Assembly (NCBI RefSeq): GCF_000019725.1
Contig: NC_010505.1
Coordinates: 2,282,001-2,346,000 of the forward strand
DNA length: 64,000 nt
Direction of reading: 5' to 3'
Source: Methylobacterium radiotolerans JCM 2831
GTDB taxonomy: Bacteria > Pseudomonadota > Alphaproteobacteria > Rhizobiales > Beijerinckiaceae
The position numbers and the translations under genes are program-made. A model generated the notes under the pieces. That model worked only from the letters and a program-made list of their open reading frames with translations. It was not told the origin of the DNA and did no database searches. Each line of letters starts with the position of its first letter. The first letter of the stretch is position 1. Shown here in pieces: positions 22,715-33,577 of this stretch.

Positions 22715-23475
22715 CCGACGTCCTGGTCCGCGGTTTGGCCGGCCGGGCCGGCGATCTCCTCGGGCCGCGGATCCGCGCGCTTGCGCCGGATCAGCCACCA
22801 GACGCCGGCGAGATCGAGGAGCCCGACCCAGAGGCGGTCGAACAGGCCGTAATTGGACACCCCCGTCAGCCGCGGCCGGTCGACCACGTCGCGGTGGACG
22901 ACCGAGAAGCCCTCGCGGGCGACCAGGGCCGGCATGAATCGGTGGAGGGCGTCGAAATACGGCAGCCTGAGATACACGGCGCGGCGGAAGACCTTCAGGC
23001 CGCAGCCGGTGTCGCGGGTGGAATCGTTGAGGATCCGCCCGCGCACGCCGTTGGCGATCCGGGACTGGAGCATCTTGAAGCGGCCGTCCTTGCGACCGCG
23101 CCGCTGGCCCTGGGCGAGGCCGGCTCCCGGTCCCGCCGCCTCGAGGGCCGCGAGCAGCGCGGGGATGAAGGCCGGATCGTTCTGGCCGTCGCCGTCGAGG
23201 GTCGCGACGATCCCGCCGCGGGCCGCCAGGACGCCGCTGCGCACCGCCGCCGACTGGCCGCCGCTCCGCGCGTGGCGCAGCACCCGCAGCCAGGGCCGCG
23301 CCGCCCGGGCCGCCGCCAGCGCCGCCGGCGTGCCGTCGGTCGAGCCGTCGTCCACGTAGATCAGCTCGAAGGCGAGGCCCGCGCAGGCGGCCTCGATCTC
23401 GGCCACCAGGGGCGCGATGTTGCCGGCCTCGTTCTTGACCGGCACGACGACGCTGAGATGGGGGGATCCGCTCAC
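22708..23475 (-). CDS. Glycosyltransferase family 2 (polyprenyl-phosphate sugar transferase type)
   Basis: A 255-residue GT2 enzyme of the dolichol-phosphate-mannose / ArnC class. It has SVVVPVKNEAGNIAPLVAEI, ELIYVDDGSTDGTPAAL, VATLDGDGQNDPAFIPALL with the metal-binding DxD, and a DSTRDTGCGLKVFRRAVYLR loop. The C-terminus has only one hydrophobic segment (LWVGLLDLAGVWWLI) rather than the two spans of E. coli ArnC. It probably charges undecaprenyl phosphate with a sugar on the cytoplasmic face. It overlaps the GT39 gene upstream by four bases and the LAB_N gene downstream by seven, forming a tight operon. Confidence 0.9.
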   Translation of the reverse strand: MSGSPHLSVVVPVKNEAGNIAPLVAEIEAACAGLAFELIYVDDGSTDGTPAALAAARAARPWLRVLRHARSGGQSAAVRSGVLAARGGIVATLDGDGQNDPAFIPALLAALEAAGPGAGLAQGQRRGRKDGRFKMLQSRIANGVRGRILNDSTRDTGCGLKVFRRAVYLRLPYFDALHRFMPALVAREGFSVVHRDVVDRPRLTGVSNYGLFDRLWVGLLDLAGVWWLIRRKRADPRPEEIAGPAGQTADQDVGC

Positions 23476-25193
23476 GGGGCCACCGCGTAGGCCGTCACGA
23501 AGACCCGGCGGCCGGTGTTGAGGTTGAAGCCCTCGACCTCCGCCAGGGGCGCGGGCGCGCCGCGGCCGACCGGCCAGGCCGCGTTGAAATCGTCGCGATC
23601 ACGGGATTCGACGAAGAGCAGGCGACAGCCGCCGCCCTCGAGGAAGGACCGGGCGGCGGCCCCGTCGGGCGGCAGGGCGAGGCCGGTGCCGATCAGGAAG
23701 ACGAGGCTCGGCTCGCGGTATCCGAGGCTCGCCACAAGCGGGTTCGGGCAGGGCGCGCGGTCGCGCAGGGCCGCGAGCCGCGGCGAGACCTTCAGGGCCG
23801 GCAGCGAGCGCTGCGCCACGCCCAGCACCGCCGGGCCCAGCAGGGCGGAGGCCAGCACCCCGAGGACGAGGGCGCGCTCGGCGGATCCCTGCGCGAAGGC
23901 GAGCCAGGCCAGGACCGCGACCGCGCAGGCGGCGGCGAGCAGCGGCAGGGCCGGCCACGGGATCGTGTGGCTGTCGAGCCGCCAGCCGGCGAGGCAGAGG
24001 CCGAGGGTCAGGGCGACCGGGATCGCCGGCAGCAGCAGGGCCGTCAGGCGGGCGCCCCGCAGGCGCGGGTCCAGCGCCCCCCGGCTCAGCGCCAGCACGG
24101 TCAGGATCGCGAGCCAGGGCATCAGCGGCAGCACGTAGTGGGGCAGCTTGGTGGGCACCGCCTCGAAGATCAGCCAGGCCGGCAGCACCGCGGCGATCAG
24201 GAAGGCCACGGCGGGCTCCCGTCGCGCCCGCCAAGCGAACGGCAGGCTCATGGCGGTGAAGGCCGCCGCCGGCCAGAAGGTCGCGAAGAACACGAGCGCG
24301 TAGGCGCCGGGCGGTCCCCAGTGCCGCTCGGCCGCCCCGCCGACCTTGCCGAGCATGTCGTGGCCGACCGCCTCGGCGTAGAACGCGCCCCCGCTCTTCC
24401 AGGCGATCGCCGCGAACCAGGGCGCCACCAGCAGGAGCGTGAGGGCGAGGCCCGGCCAGGGCCGGAGCGGCAGCAGCCAGCGGCCGGACCGCGCCGCGAG
24501 CGACAGGCCGAGCGCCGGCAGCGCGGCGAAGAGCGGAACCATCGGCCCCTTCACCAGGATCCCGACCGCCATCCCGAGCCAGAACGCCGCGAAGGTCGGT
24601 CCCGAGACCGGCCGACCGTCCCGCGGCGCCAGCCACGCGTGGGCGAGCGCGGCGAGGCTCGCGGTGGCGCAGGCGGCGAGCAGCGCGTCGGTCTTGGCGA
24701 GGTGGGCCTCGGCCGAGAGCATCAGGCAGGCGCCGTAGAGGGCGGCCGCCAGCAGCGCCGACCGCCGGGGCAGGAAGGCGAGCGCCGCCCAGTAGGCGAG
24801 AAGAACCGAGGCGACGGCGCCGATCAGCGACGGGAAGCGGTACAGGGCGATCTGGGTGCGGGCCCCGGGCACGCCCAGCGCCTCGCCGGCCGCCACGGCG
24901 GCGGCCTGCGCCCAGTAGATCCCCACCGGCTTCTTGTGCCGCGCCTCCCCCTGGAAGCGGATATCCACGAGGTCGCCGCTCTCCAGCATCTGCTTCGAGG
25001 CCTGGGCGAAGCGGGGCTCGTCCCGGTCCATCGGCTGCAGCGAGATCTGCCCCGGCAGGAACAGGATCAGGCACAGCGCCAGCAGGGCGGCGACGGCCCT
25101 GGCATGGGTGAGGCTCAGCGCGTCGAGCCCGCGGCCGATCCGGTCGACGGGGGCAAGGCGCGGCGCGCCGCCGGCGGAGAGGCTCGTGGTCAT
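23472..25193 (-). CDS. ArnT-like glycosyltransferase family 39 membrane protein
   Basis: A 573-residue integral membrane protein with about a dozen spans. The first periplasmic loop has MDRDEPRFAQASKQMLESGD (D-x-EPR, catalytic acidic residue) and EARHKKPVGIYWAQAAAVAA, typical of ArnT and related lipid-linked sugar transferases. LAKTDALLAACATASLAALA is also characteristic. Such enzymes move a sugar from undecaprenyl phosphate onto lipid A or another acceptor in the periplasm. Here it would receive the sugar charged by the GT2 enzyme encoded next to it. The sugar (aminoarabinose, galacturonate, hexosamine) cannot be told: no sugar-nucleotide synthesis gene is in the window. Confidence 0.9.
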   Translation of the reverse strand: MTTSLSAGGAPRLAPVDRIGRGLDALSLTHARAVAALLALCLILFLPGQISLQPMDRDEPRFAQASKQMLESGDLVDIRFQGEARHKKPVGIYWAQAAAVAAGEALGVPGARTQIALYRFPSLIGAVASVLLAYWAALAFLPRRSALLAAALYGACLMLSAEAHLAKTDALLAACATASLAALAHAWLAPRDGRPVSGPTFAAFWLGMAVGILVKGPMVPLFAALPALGLSLAARSGRWLLPLRPWPGLALTLLLVAPWFAAIAWKSGGAFYAEAVGHDMLGKVGGAAERHWGPPGAYALVFFATFWPAAAFTAMSLPFAWRARREPAVAFLIAAVLPAWLIFEAVPTKLPHYVLPLMPWLAILTVLALSRGALDPRLRGARLTALLLPAIPVALTLGLCLAGWRLDSHTIPWPALPLLAAACAVAVLAWLAFAQGSAERALVLGVLASALLGPAVLGVAQRSLPALKVSPRLAALRDRAPCPNPLVASLGYREPSLVFLIGTGLALPPDGAAARSFLEGGGCRLLFVESRDRDDFNAAWPVGRGAPAPLAEVEGFNLNTGRRVFVTAYAVAP

Positions 25194-25351
25194 ACCGGGC
25201 CGGTCAATCAGGAACGCGGCGCGAGGTCAAATGCAGCGATGCCGTCGCCGGTCGCGACGGCGCGGGCCCATCACGACGCGCGGATGCGGCACCGCCCGCG
25301 GCGCGCGGTCCGGGTCAAGGTTCGCCGGTCCTCACCTGTCCGGGAAGGGCA

Positions 25352-25388
25352 GCGTCGTAGCGCGGCGCCCGGCCCCGCCCTACGACGC
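25352..25388 (-). terminator. Hairpin overlapping the metC stop
   Basis: GCGTCGTAG (25352-25360) and CTACGACGC (25380-25388) are perfect 9-bp inverted arms with a 19-nt GC-rich centre that can itself fold. The right arm covers the metC stop codon. There is no U-tract, so termination is only a possibility. Confidence 0.4.
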
Positions 25389-26570
25389 CGCCCGGAGGCG
25401 CGCGAAGCCGGCGTCGAGGTCGGCCTTGAGGTCGGCGGTGTCCTCAAGCCCGATGTGGAAGCGGAGCGCCGGTCCGCCGGGAGCCCACCGGGTCGCGGTC
25501 CGGTAGCCGGCGCAGTCGAACGGGATCACGAGGCTCTCGAAGCCGCCCCACGAGAAGCCCATCCCGAAGAGCTGCAGCCCGTCCAGCATGGCGGCCACCG
25601 CGGCCTCGGGCACCGGCTTCAGGATCACCCCGAACAGGCCCGACGCGCCCGCGAAGTCGCGCTTCCAGATCGCGTGGCCGGGATCCTCGGGCAGGCCGGG
25701 ATGGAGCACCCGCAGCACCTCGGGCCGCGCCTGGAACCACCGGGCCATCTCCAGTCCGGCGCGGCCGTGCTCGCGCAGCCGCAAGGACATGGTGCGCAGG
25801 CCGCGCAGCGCCAGGAAGATGTCCTCGGCGCCGGCGCACATGGCGAAATGGTCGAAGGTGCGGCGCACGGCCGGGTAGTAGCGCGCGTTCGCGGAGGTCA
25901 GGCCGATCAGCAGGTCCGAGCCGCCGCTGAGGTACTTGGTGCCGGCCTCGACCGCGATGTCGACGCCGCGCGCGTGCGGCGGGAACAGCAGCGGCGTCGC
26001 CCAGGTGTTGTCCATGATCACGCAGGCGTCGTGTGCGTGCGCGACCTCGGCGATGGCCGGGATATCCTGCATCTCGAAGCTCTGCGAGCCGGGCGCCTCG
26101 ACCAGCACGGCCCGGGTATTCGGGCGCATCAGTTCCGCGATGCCGGCCCCGATGGTCGGGTCGTAGTAGGTCACCTCGACGCCGTAGCGCGCCAGCACGC
26201 CGTCGCAGAACTGGCGGGTCGGCCGATAGGCGGAATCGGTGACGAGGAGGTGGTCGCCCGCCGAGACCGCGGCCATCAGCGCGACGGTGAGCGCCGCGAG
26301 CCCGGAGGGCGTCACGACGGTTCCGGCGGCGCCGGCGAGTTCCGTCCACGCCTCCGTCAGCGAGTCCATCGTCGGTGTCGCCGAGGTCCCGTAATTGTAG
26401 CGGCCGCGCCGGTTCTTGATCGCGTCGTAGGTCGGGTAGAGGACCGTGGATCCGCGGTAGATCGGCGTGTTCACGAAGCCGTGCTGCTCGCCCGGGTCAC
26501 GGCCCGCGTGGACGAGGCGCGTCGCGGGCGCGAAGGTCTGCTTGGCGTCGGGCGAGGGCTTCAGGGACAT
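25380..26570 (-). CDS. metC: Cystathionine beta-lyase / Cys-Met metabolism PLP-dependent enzyme
   Basis: A 396-residue PLP enzyme of the Cys/Met metabolism family. Its type is suggested by TRLVHAGRDPGEQHGFVNTPIY near the start, YNYGTSATPTMDSLTEAWTE, and the PLP-lysine region AVEAGTKYLSGGSDLLIG. VLHPGLPEDPGHAIWKRDFA and GFSWGGFESLVIPFD favour cystathionine beta-lyase (cystathionine to homocysteine) over gamma-synthase. It acts in the cytoplasm. It is the only methionine gene seen here, and no SAM riboswitch is visible in the 107 bases upstream. A hairpin overlaps its stop codon. Confidence 0.9.
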   Translation of the reverse strand: MSLKPSPDAKQTFAPATRLVHAGRDPGEQHGFVNTPIYRGSTVLYPTYDAIKNRRGRYNYGTSATPTMDSLTEAWTELAGAAGTVVTPSGLAALTVALMAAVSAGDHLLVTDSAYRPTRQFCDGVLARYGVEVTYYDPTIGAGIAELMRPNTRAVLVEAPGSQSFEMQDIPAIAEVAHAHDACVIMDNTWATPLLFPPHARGVDIAVEAGTKYLSGGSDLLIGLTSANARYYPAVRRTFDHFAMCAGAEDIFLALRGLRTMSLRLREHGRAGLEMARWFQARPEVLRVLHPGLPEDPGHAIWKRDFAGASGLFGVILKPVPEAAVAAMLDGLQLFGMGFSWGGFESLVIPFDCAGYRTATRWAPGGPALRFHIGLEDTADLKADLDAGFARLRAAS

Positions 26571-26677
26571 CGAGGCTCGGAGATCGCGTTGCGGTGCACC
26601 GCACGAAGCGCGCCGCGCCCGGCAAGGTCAAGCCGGACGCGCGGGCTCGCGGTGCCGGGCCTCCGGGTTTTCCGCGA

Positions 26678-26851
26678 TCACGGCTTCTCCGGCGGATCCG
26701 AGACGACGGCTTCCTCGTAGGCCTCCATCCAGGCGGCGCGCTCCTGAGAGCCCTCCGGATAGGGGCATTCGCTCACGGGCTTCCCGTAGAGGCGCGCGTT
26801 ACGGCCCTGGATGAACGGGCTGTCGCTCGCGGTGGCCTGGACGTTGGTCAA
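26678..26851 (-). CDS. Ribosome modulation factor-like small protein (TTG start)
   Basis: A 57-residue protein beginning at a TTG with GGGAGG five bases upstream. The core SPFIQGRNARLYGKPVSECP followed by YPEGSQERAAWMEAYEEA follows the pattern of ribosome modulation factor, whose E. coli form has GYQAGIAGRSKEMCPYQ and RSQWLGGWREA. Shared positions are the Gly-x-x-A near the start, G-(x)4-ECPY, then (Q/E)R-x-x-W and a C-terminal EA. RMF pairs 70S ribosomes into inactive 100S dimers during slow growth. Related short proteins in alphaproteobacteria are mostly untested, and some similar proteins (CrpP) were described with other roles. I am confident of the gene, less of the function. Confidence 0.75.
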   Translation of the reverse strand: MTNVQATASDSPFIQGRNARLYGKPVSECPYPEGSQERAAWMEAYEEAVVSDPPEKP

Positions 26852-26939
26852 TATCGCCTCCCGAAGACTTGGAGTGGGGCTTCGTTAACGGCCGCGCCGT
26901 AAATCTGTTGCCGTCTCAAGTCGCGTCCCGGGTCGTCGC

Positions 26940-27209
26940 GTGCGTATCCTGCGTTCCCTTCTCGGCGCCGTCCTCGTCCTCGTCTCGACGGCGACCGTCG
27001 CCCTCGTCAGCGCCGACCGGCTCGCCCATCTGGCGCCGGCGCCGGTGATCCGCGCCGCCCAGGCCGAGCCGTCGGCGACGGGGTCGATCCCGGCCCCCGC
27101 GAGGGCCGCGCCCGCGCCGAAGCCGGCCGTGCCCAGCATCCCGAACGGGTTCGACACGGAGCGGCTGCACGCGCTGATGCGCGGCGACCCGATCCTGCCG
27201 GGCCGCTGA
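26940..27209 (+). CDS. Small membrane-anchored or secreted Pro/Ala-rich protein, unknown
   Basis: An 89-residue ORF starting at GTG. It has an N-terminal hydrophobic segment (LLGAVLVLVSTATVALVSAD) that may be a signal anchor. A Pro/Ala-rich stretch follows (PAPARAAPAPKPAVPSIP), and the end is a short polar piece (GFDTERLHALMRGDPILPGR). No good ribosome binding site precedes it, and the family is not recognised. The order of hydrophobic, linker and conserved-looking end is more protein-like than a chance ORF, but this is a moderate call. Confidence 0.5.
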   Translation: MRILRSLLGAVLVLVSTATVALVSADRLAHLAPAPVIRAAQAEPSATGSIPAPARAAPAPKPAVPSIPNGFDTERLHALMRGDPILPGR

Positions 27210-27308
27210 GGGCGGCCAGGACCGCGCTCATCCCGTTCTGGACCTCGTCGCGCGGCGCCCGACGCGCCTCGGGTTGAGGGGACCCGGCCGGATCGGCCGG
27301 GGACCGCC

Positions 27309-28775
<1,467 letters not shown>

Positions 28776-28822
28776 GACTCTCTACTCAGACCTCCGACGG
28801 GGGCCGGATTCGGGGATCGACA

Positions 28823-29965
28823 TCACGGATCGACCGCCGATTCGCGCCCGTCCCGGGCACTCGACATCGGCAGAAGGATGCGGAACGCCGTGCGGCGCGG
28901 GGCGGGATCGCACTCGACGATCCCGCCGTGATCGCCGACGATCTTGGCCACCAATGCAAGACCGAGGCCGGAGCCCTGCGCCTTGGTGGTGACGAACGGG
29001 TCGAACAGGTCGGGCAGCAGGTCGGCCGAGATGCCCGGGCCGTTGTCGCGCACCGCCACCTCGATCGGCAGGCTGACCCGCTCGCGGGAGCCCGGGACCT
29101 GCAGGCGCAGGCCGGTGCGGAAGGCGGTCGACAGGGTGATCTCGCCCTCGACCGCGTCCGGGCCGATCGCCTCGGCGGCGTTCTTCACGAGGTTCAGGAT
29201 CACCTGGATCAGCTGGTCGCGGTTGCCCAGCACCGGCGGCAGCGACGGGTCGTAGGTCTCGATGAACCGGATGTGCCGCGCGAAGCCCGACTGGGCCGAG
29301 CGCTTCACCTGATCGAGCACCCCGTGGACGTTGACGGCGCCGCGATCCGAGGGGCGCTCGTCGCCGAACAGCTCCATGCGCTCGACGATGCGGACGATCC
29401 GGTCCGATTCGTCGCAGATCAGGCGGGTGAGCAGCCGGTCCTCCTCGGCACCGGTGCTCTCCAGGAGCTGCGCCGCGCCGCGGATGCCCGCGAGCGGGTT
29501 CTTGATCTCGTGGGCCAGCATCGCGCCGAGCGCCACCATCGAGCGCGCCGCGCCGCGATGGGTGAGCTGGCGGTTCATCTTGTCGGCGATGGTGCGCTCC
29601 TGGAGCATCATCACCACGGCCTCGCCGTCGTCGCCGAGCGGCGTCGCGAACACGTCGACGCTGCGCTCCAGGCCGAGGCGCGGCTGGGTGAGCTCCACCC
29701 GGTATTCGCTGACGCTGGCCTGGCGCCGCCGCACCTCGGCCACCAGGGCGATGATCGGCGAGGCGAAGGGAATGATGTCGCGCAGGCGACGGCGCTGCAT
29801 CAGCCGGGCGGAATAGTCGAAGAACGCTTCCGCGGCGTGGTTGCAGTGGAGGATCCGCTCGTCGGCGCCGATGGTGAGTACCGGCAGCGGCAGGGCGTTG
29901 AGCACGGCCTCGGCGGCGGTGTCGCGCCGGTTGCCGGACTCTTTCGGGAGGGGCTCGTCGCTCAC
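28823..29965 (-). CDS. ntrB: Nitrogen regulation sensor histidine kinase NtrB
   Basis: A 380-residue cytoplasmic kinase that phosphorylates or dephosphorylates NtrC according to the state of PII. The N-terminal PAS domain runs about residues 20-125 ([35 protein letters not shown]). The HisKA motif [20 protein letters not shown] places the phosphorylated histidine at 152. The ATPase domain has [35 protein letters not shown] and [20 protein letters not shown]. The start is the GTG at 29965, overlapping the dusB stop by four bases (GTGA). The upstream in-frame extension lies inside dusB and is rejected. Confidence 0.95.
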   Translation of the reverse strand: MSDEPLPKESGNRRDTAAEAVLNALPLPVLTIGADERILHCNHAAEAFFDYSARLMQRRRLRDIIPFASPIIALVAEVRRRQASVSEYRVELTQPRLGLERSVDVFATPLGDDGEAVVMMLQERTIADKMNRQLTHRGAARSMVALGAMLAHEIKNPLAGIRGAAQLLESTGAEEDRLLTRLICDESDRIVRIVERMELFGDERPSDRGAVNVHGVLDQVKRSAQSGFARHIRFIETYDPSLPPVLGNRDQLIQVILNLVKNAAEAIGPDAVEGEITLSTAFRTGLRLQVPGSRERVSLPIEVAVRDNGPGISADLLPDLFDPFVTTKAQGSGLGLALVAKIVGDHGGIVECDPAPRRTAFRILLPMSSARDGRESAVDP

Positions 29966-30999
29966 GCGGCCTCCTGGACGGGATCGGCCGCATCCGCGAA
30001 GGCGCGGGCCAGCAAGGCGAGCGCCGTCTCCGGATCGGTGGTGGTCAGGAGGGCCGACCGTTCGGCCGGATCGAGCGCGCCGCCGGTCTCGGCATAGGCG
30101 GCGAGGTGCTTGCGCGCGTGGCGCACGCCCATGTCGCGGCCGTAGAGGGAGAGCAGCCCCGCATAGTGCTCCGCGGCCAGGGCGGCCTGTTCGGACCGCG
30201 ACGGCTCCGCGGCCGGCCGGCCCGTGAGCGCGGCGGCGACCTGCCCGACCAGCCAGGGGCGGCCGGTCGCCGCGCGGCCGATCATGACCCCGGCGGCGCC
30301 CGAGGCGTCCAGGCAAGCGCGGGCGCTGGCGAAGTCGGTCACGTCACCGTTGGCGATCACCGGGATCGACACCGCCGCGACCACGGCGCGGATCGCCGCC
30401 CAGTCGGCGCGTCCTTTGTAGAATTGCTGCCGCGTCCGCCCGTGGACCGTCACGGCGTTCAGGCCCAGCCGCTCGGCGCGGGCGGCGAGATCCGCGGCGT
30501 TGCGGCTCGCGTCGTCCCAGCCGAGGCGCATCTTGACGGTCACCGGGATCGACACGGCGCCCCGCACGGACGCGAGCAGGCGCTCGGCGTGGTCGAGGTC
30601 GCGCATGAGCGCCGAGCCCGAGGCGATCCCCGTCACGATCTTGGCCGGGCAGCCCATGTTCACGTCGATCACGTCGGCGCCCCCGGCCTCCGCGAGCCGC
30701 GCGGCCTCCGCCATTGGGCCCGCCTCGCAGCCCGCGAGCTGGACAACGTGCAGGTCGACGCCGGAACCCTCGGCGCGCAGTGTGGCCTCGCCGGATCCGC
30801 GGGTGAATTCCCGGGCCGCCACCATCTCGGAAATGACCGCGTCAGCACCGCAGCGGCGGGCAATGCGGCGCATGTGAAGGTCGGTGACGCCGGAAAGGGG
30901 GGCGAGCAGGCAGAGCGGGGCGGTGCCTGCCGCTTCAGCCTTCGCATCCTCGCGGCGCAGCGCGCTCAAATAATGGTCAGTCATCATTCTGCACAACAA
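29962..30999 (-). CDS. dusB: tRNA-dihydrouridine synthase (NifR3/DusB type)
   Basis: A 345-residue flavoenzyme that reduces uridine to dihydrouridine in the tRNA D-loop. The FMN-binding start [20 protein letters not shown] is clear, and the catalytic cysteine is in [36 protein letters not shown] and [18 protein letters not shown] are further family motifs, and the C-terminal helical domain ([13 protein letters not shown]) binds tRNA. It heads the dusB-ntrB-ntrC cluster, long known as nifR3-ntrB-ntrC in alphaproteobacteria, where its transcription reads into the nitrogen regulators. ispDF is divergent, another order seen in this class. Confidence 0.95.
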   Translation of the reverse strand: MLCRMMTDHYLSALRREDAKAEAAGTAPLCLLAPLSGVTDLHMRRIARRCGADAVISEMVAAREFTRGSGEATLRAEGSGVDLHVVQLAGCEAGPMAEAARLAEAGGADVIDVNMGCPAKIVTGIASGSALMRDLDHAERLLASVRGAVSIPVTVKMRLGWDDASRNAADLAARAERLGLNAVTVHGRTRQQFYKGRADWAAIRAVVAAVSIPVIANGDVTDFASARACLDASGAAGVMIGRAATGRPWLVGQVAAALTGRPAAEPSRSEQAALAAEHYAGLLSLYGRDMGVRHARKHLAAYAETGGALDPAERSALLTTTDPETALALLARAFADAADPVQEAA

Positions 31000-31158
31000 T
31001 GAGGCAAGGCCGGTCCGCTGGCAAGCGGGACCGCGCGTTGATTTCGGGCCCTCCCCCGCTTAAACGACGGGCACCCTCCGCGGCAGGGTTGCGCCGGCAC
31101 TGCTGGCCCGCGCGCTGGCCGACCCTCCGCCCCTCAGGACGTCACGAGTTCGTCGCCC

Positions 31159-32490
31159 ATGCCCGCCACCGGCACGCCAGCCACCGGACCCGCCAGCGCG
31201 GGAGCCGGCGTCGCCGCGGTTGTGGTGGCGGCCGGGCGCGGCATCCGCATCGGCGGCGGCACGCCCAAGCAGTACCGCCGGGTCGGCGGGCAGGCGGTCC
31301 TGACCCGCACCCTGGCGGCGCTGGCGGCGGACGACGCGATCGCGCGGATCCAGCCGGTGATCGCCGCCGACGCGGCGGACTTCTTCCGCAGCTGCCTGGA
31401 GGAGCTCGCGCCCGCGATCCGTGCCAAGATCACCACGCCGGTCGAGGGCGGCGCGACGCGCCAGCTCTCCGTGCGCGCCGGTCTCGAGGCGCTGGCCGCC
31501 GGCGACGCGCCCGAGATCGTGCTCGTCCACGATGCCGCCCGTCCCTACGTGGATTCCGCGCTGATCGCCCGGGCGATCGCGGCCGGGCGCGACCACGGCG
31601 CGGCCGTTCCGGGCGTGCCGGTGACCGACACGGTCAAGCGCGTCGTCGACATCGCGCCCGGCATCGGCCGGGTGCACGAGACCCCGCCGCGGGAGCACCT
31701 GCGCGCGGTCCAGACCCCCCAGGCCTTCGTCTTCGGCCCGCTCCTCGGCGCCCACCGGGACGCCGCCGCGCAGGGCCTCGACGGCTTCACCGACGACGGC
31801 GCCCTCGCTGAATGGGCCGGGCTGCCTGTGGTCGTCTTTGCGGGCGACGTCGCCAACCGCAAGATCACCCAGCCCGCCGACCTGATCGAGGCGGATCGCG
31901 CCTTCGCGACCGCCACCACCGACTTGCCAGCGCCGGGAGCCCGCGCCATGACCACCTACGTGACCCGCCTCGGCACCGGCTTCGACGTGCACGCCTTCAC
32001 CACCGGCGACCATGTCTGGCTGGGTGGGGTGAAGATCCCGGCCGATCGCGGCGTGCTCGCCCATTCGGACGGTGACGTCGCGCTGCACGCCCTGACCGAC
32101 GCCCTGCTCGGCGCCATCGCGGACGGCGATATCGGCACGCACTTCCCGCCCTCCGACGAGCGCTGGCGCGGCGCGTCCTCGGACCAGTTCCTGGCCCATG
32201 CCTGCGACCTGGTCCGCGCCCGCGGCGGCCGCATCGACCACCTCGACATCACCGTGCTCGCCGAGGCACCGCGCATCGGCAAGCACCGCGAGGAGATCCG
32301 CGCGCGGATCGCCGCCATCGCGGGCGTGCCGCTCGGCGCGGTGTCCATCAAGGCGACGACCACCGAGAAGCTCGGCTTCGTCGGCCGGGCGGAGGGGCTC
32401 GCCGCCCAGGCGGCCGCGACGGTCCGGCTGCCCGAGGAGGACGGTCCCGCCCTCGACGCGCAGGCCGAAACCGCGATGCGGCAGGGCTGA
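31159..32490 (+). CDS. ispDF: Bifunctional IspD/IspF enzyme of isoprenoid synthesis
   Basis: A 443-residue fusion of two steps of the MEP pathway. The N-terminal part (about 1-240) is the CDP-ME synthase: [40 protein letters not shown], and [16 protein letters not shown]. The C-terminal part (about 255-410) is the MECDP synthase, with the metal ligands in [20 protein letters not shown] and [20 protein letters not shown] and the motif [20 protein letters not shown]. The fusion is typical of alpha- and some epsilonproteobacteria. It needs IspE from elsewhere to link the two steps. Divergent from dusB. Confidence 0.97.
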   Translation: MPATGTPATGPASAGAGVAAVVVAAGRGIRIGGGTPKQYRRVGGQAVLTRTLAALAADDAIARIQPVIAADAADFFRSCLEELAPAIRAKITTPVEGGATRQLSVRAGLEALAAGDAPEIVLVHDAARPYVDSALIARAIAAGRDHGAAVPGVPVTDTVKRVVDIAPGIGRVHETPPREHLRAVQTPQAFVFGPLLGAHRDAAAQGLDGFTDDGALAEWAGLPVVVFAGDVANRKITQPADLIEADRAFATATTDLPAPGARAMTTYVTRLGTGFDVHAFTTGDHVWLGGVKIPADRGVLAHSDGDVALHALTDALLGAIADGDIGTHFPPSDERWRGASSDQFLAHACDLVRARGGRIDHLDITVLAEAPRIGKHREEIRARIAAIAGVPLGAVSIKATTTEKLGFVGRAEGLAAQAAATVRLPEEDGPALDAQAETAMRQG

Positions 32491-32554
32491 GCGGTTTCGG
32501 GGCGAGCGCGGGTCCCCTCTCCCGCACGGAAGAGCGAGCGCGTCGCACTCCGCT

Positions 32555-32953
32555 TCAGGCCACCCGCACCAGCAGCGCGATCGCCGCGACGGCCAGGGCC
32601 GCCATGGTGAGCAGGATGCCGCCGCCCCGGCAGGCGAACTGGCGCGGCGAGTTCGGGGGCGCGAACATCCCGATCGGGTGCAGGATCCGGGCGACCAGCA
32701 GGGCGACCAGCAGCGCCCGGACCAGGCCGTGGCTGCCACCGCTCGCCTCCAGCAGGCCGATGACGATCAGGGCCAGCGGGACGTATTCCGCGAAATTGGC
32801 GTGCGAGCGCACGCGCTTGAGCACCGTGTCGTCGCCGCCGTCGCCGAACAGCACGTTCCCGGAGACGCGGGCCCCGATCACCCATCCCGAGAGGCCCAGA
32901 TACACGAGGGCGAGCAGCCCGGCGTAGAAGGCCGTGGTCGCGGGGAAGATCAT
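32555..32953 (-). CDS. MAPEG family membrane protein
   Basis: A 132-residue protein with four predicted membrane spans. The first span is TTAFYAGLLALVYLGLSGWV, followed by the family's conserved RVRSHANFAEYVPLALIVIG (R-x-x-N-x-x-E), then LVALLVARILHPIGMF and a last span. Eukaryotic MAPEG proteins are glutathione transferases or leukotriene enzymes; bacterial ones are mostly untested, with glutathione-dependent detoxification likely. The start at 32953 is preferred to 33013, since it puts the first span right after the initiating Met-Ile-Phe. It converges with ispDF. Confidence 0.9.
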   Translation of the reverse strand: MIFPATTAFYAGLLALVYLGLSGWVIGARVSGNVLFGDGGDDTVLKRVRSHANFAEYVPLALIVIGLLEASGGSHGLVRALLVALLVARILHPIGMFAPPNSPRQFACRGGGILLTMAALAVAAIALLVRVA

Positions 32954-33056
32954 GGAACGGGTGTCTCCGATCGGCGGCCGCCGGTCCTTGAGCCGGGCTC
33001 GGCCATGGGTCACAACATGAGATAGGGCGCAGCCGCCCGAGGGGAGCCCGTTCGCG

Positions 33057-33554
33057 ATGGTCGACGACGCAGAGCTTCTCGCCCGGGCCGAGGCGCTGGT
33101 GGCGGCCTACGCGGCGGACGGGCGCACCGTCGCCACGGCCGAATCCTGCACGGGCGGCCTCGTGGCCGGCCTGCTCACCGCGGTGCCGGGTTCGTCGGCC
33201 GTCCTCGAGCGCGGCTTCGTCACCTACTCAAACGAGGCGAAGGCCGAGGCGATCGGCGTACCCATGGACCTGATCCGCCGGCACGGCGCCGTCAGCGAAC
33301 CCGTGGCACGGGCGATGGCCGCCGGGGCGCTGGCCGCGTCGCGGGCCTCGGTCGCGGTGGCGATTACCGGGATTGCCGGCCCCAGGGGCGGGAGCGCCGA
33401 GAAGCCGGTCGGGCTGGTGCATTTCGGTCTCGGCCAGCGGGACGGCGAGACGCGTCATCTGGAGCGGCGCTACGGCGATCTCGGGCGCGCGGGCATCCGC
33501 CGCGCCGCCGTGGCCGACGCGCTCGGTCTGCTGGAGGACGCTCTCGGCGACTGA
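33057..33554 (+). CDS. pncC: CinA family protein (nicotinamide-nucleotide amidohydrolase type)
   Basis: A 165-residue protein equal to the C-terminal domain of CinA. The catalytic segment [20 protein letters not shown] has the essential serine, and [20 protein letters not shown] and [20 protein letters not shown] complete the family core. Members remove the amide of NMN to give nicotinate mononucleotide in the pyridine nucleotide cycle. The stand-alone domain without the N-terminal MoaB-like half is common. Together with pncB at 2.4 kb it gives this window two NAD-salvage genes, though they are not linked. Confidence 0.88.
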   Translation: MVDDAELLARAEALVAAYAADGRTVATAESCTGGLVAGLLTAVPGSSAVLERGFVTYSNEAKAEAIGVPMDLIRRHGAVSEPVARAMAAGALAASRASVAVAITGIAGPRGGSAEKPVGLVHFGLGQRDGETRHLERRYGDLGRAGIRRAAVADALGLLEDALGD

Positions 33555-33577
33555 TCACGGCACGGGGAGGACGGCCC

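Noticed and set aside
26571..26677. SAM riboswitch upstream of metC
   Set aside because: The short leader has no recognisable pseudoknot or conserved core of SAM-I or SAM-II types.
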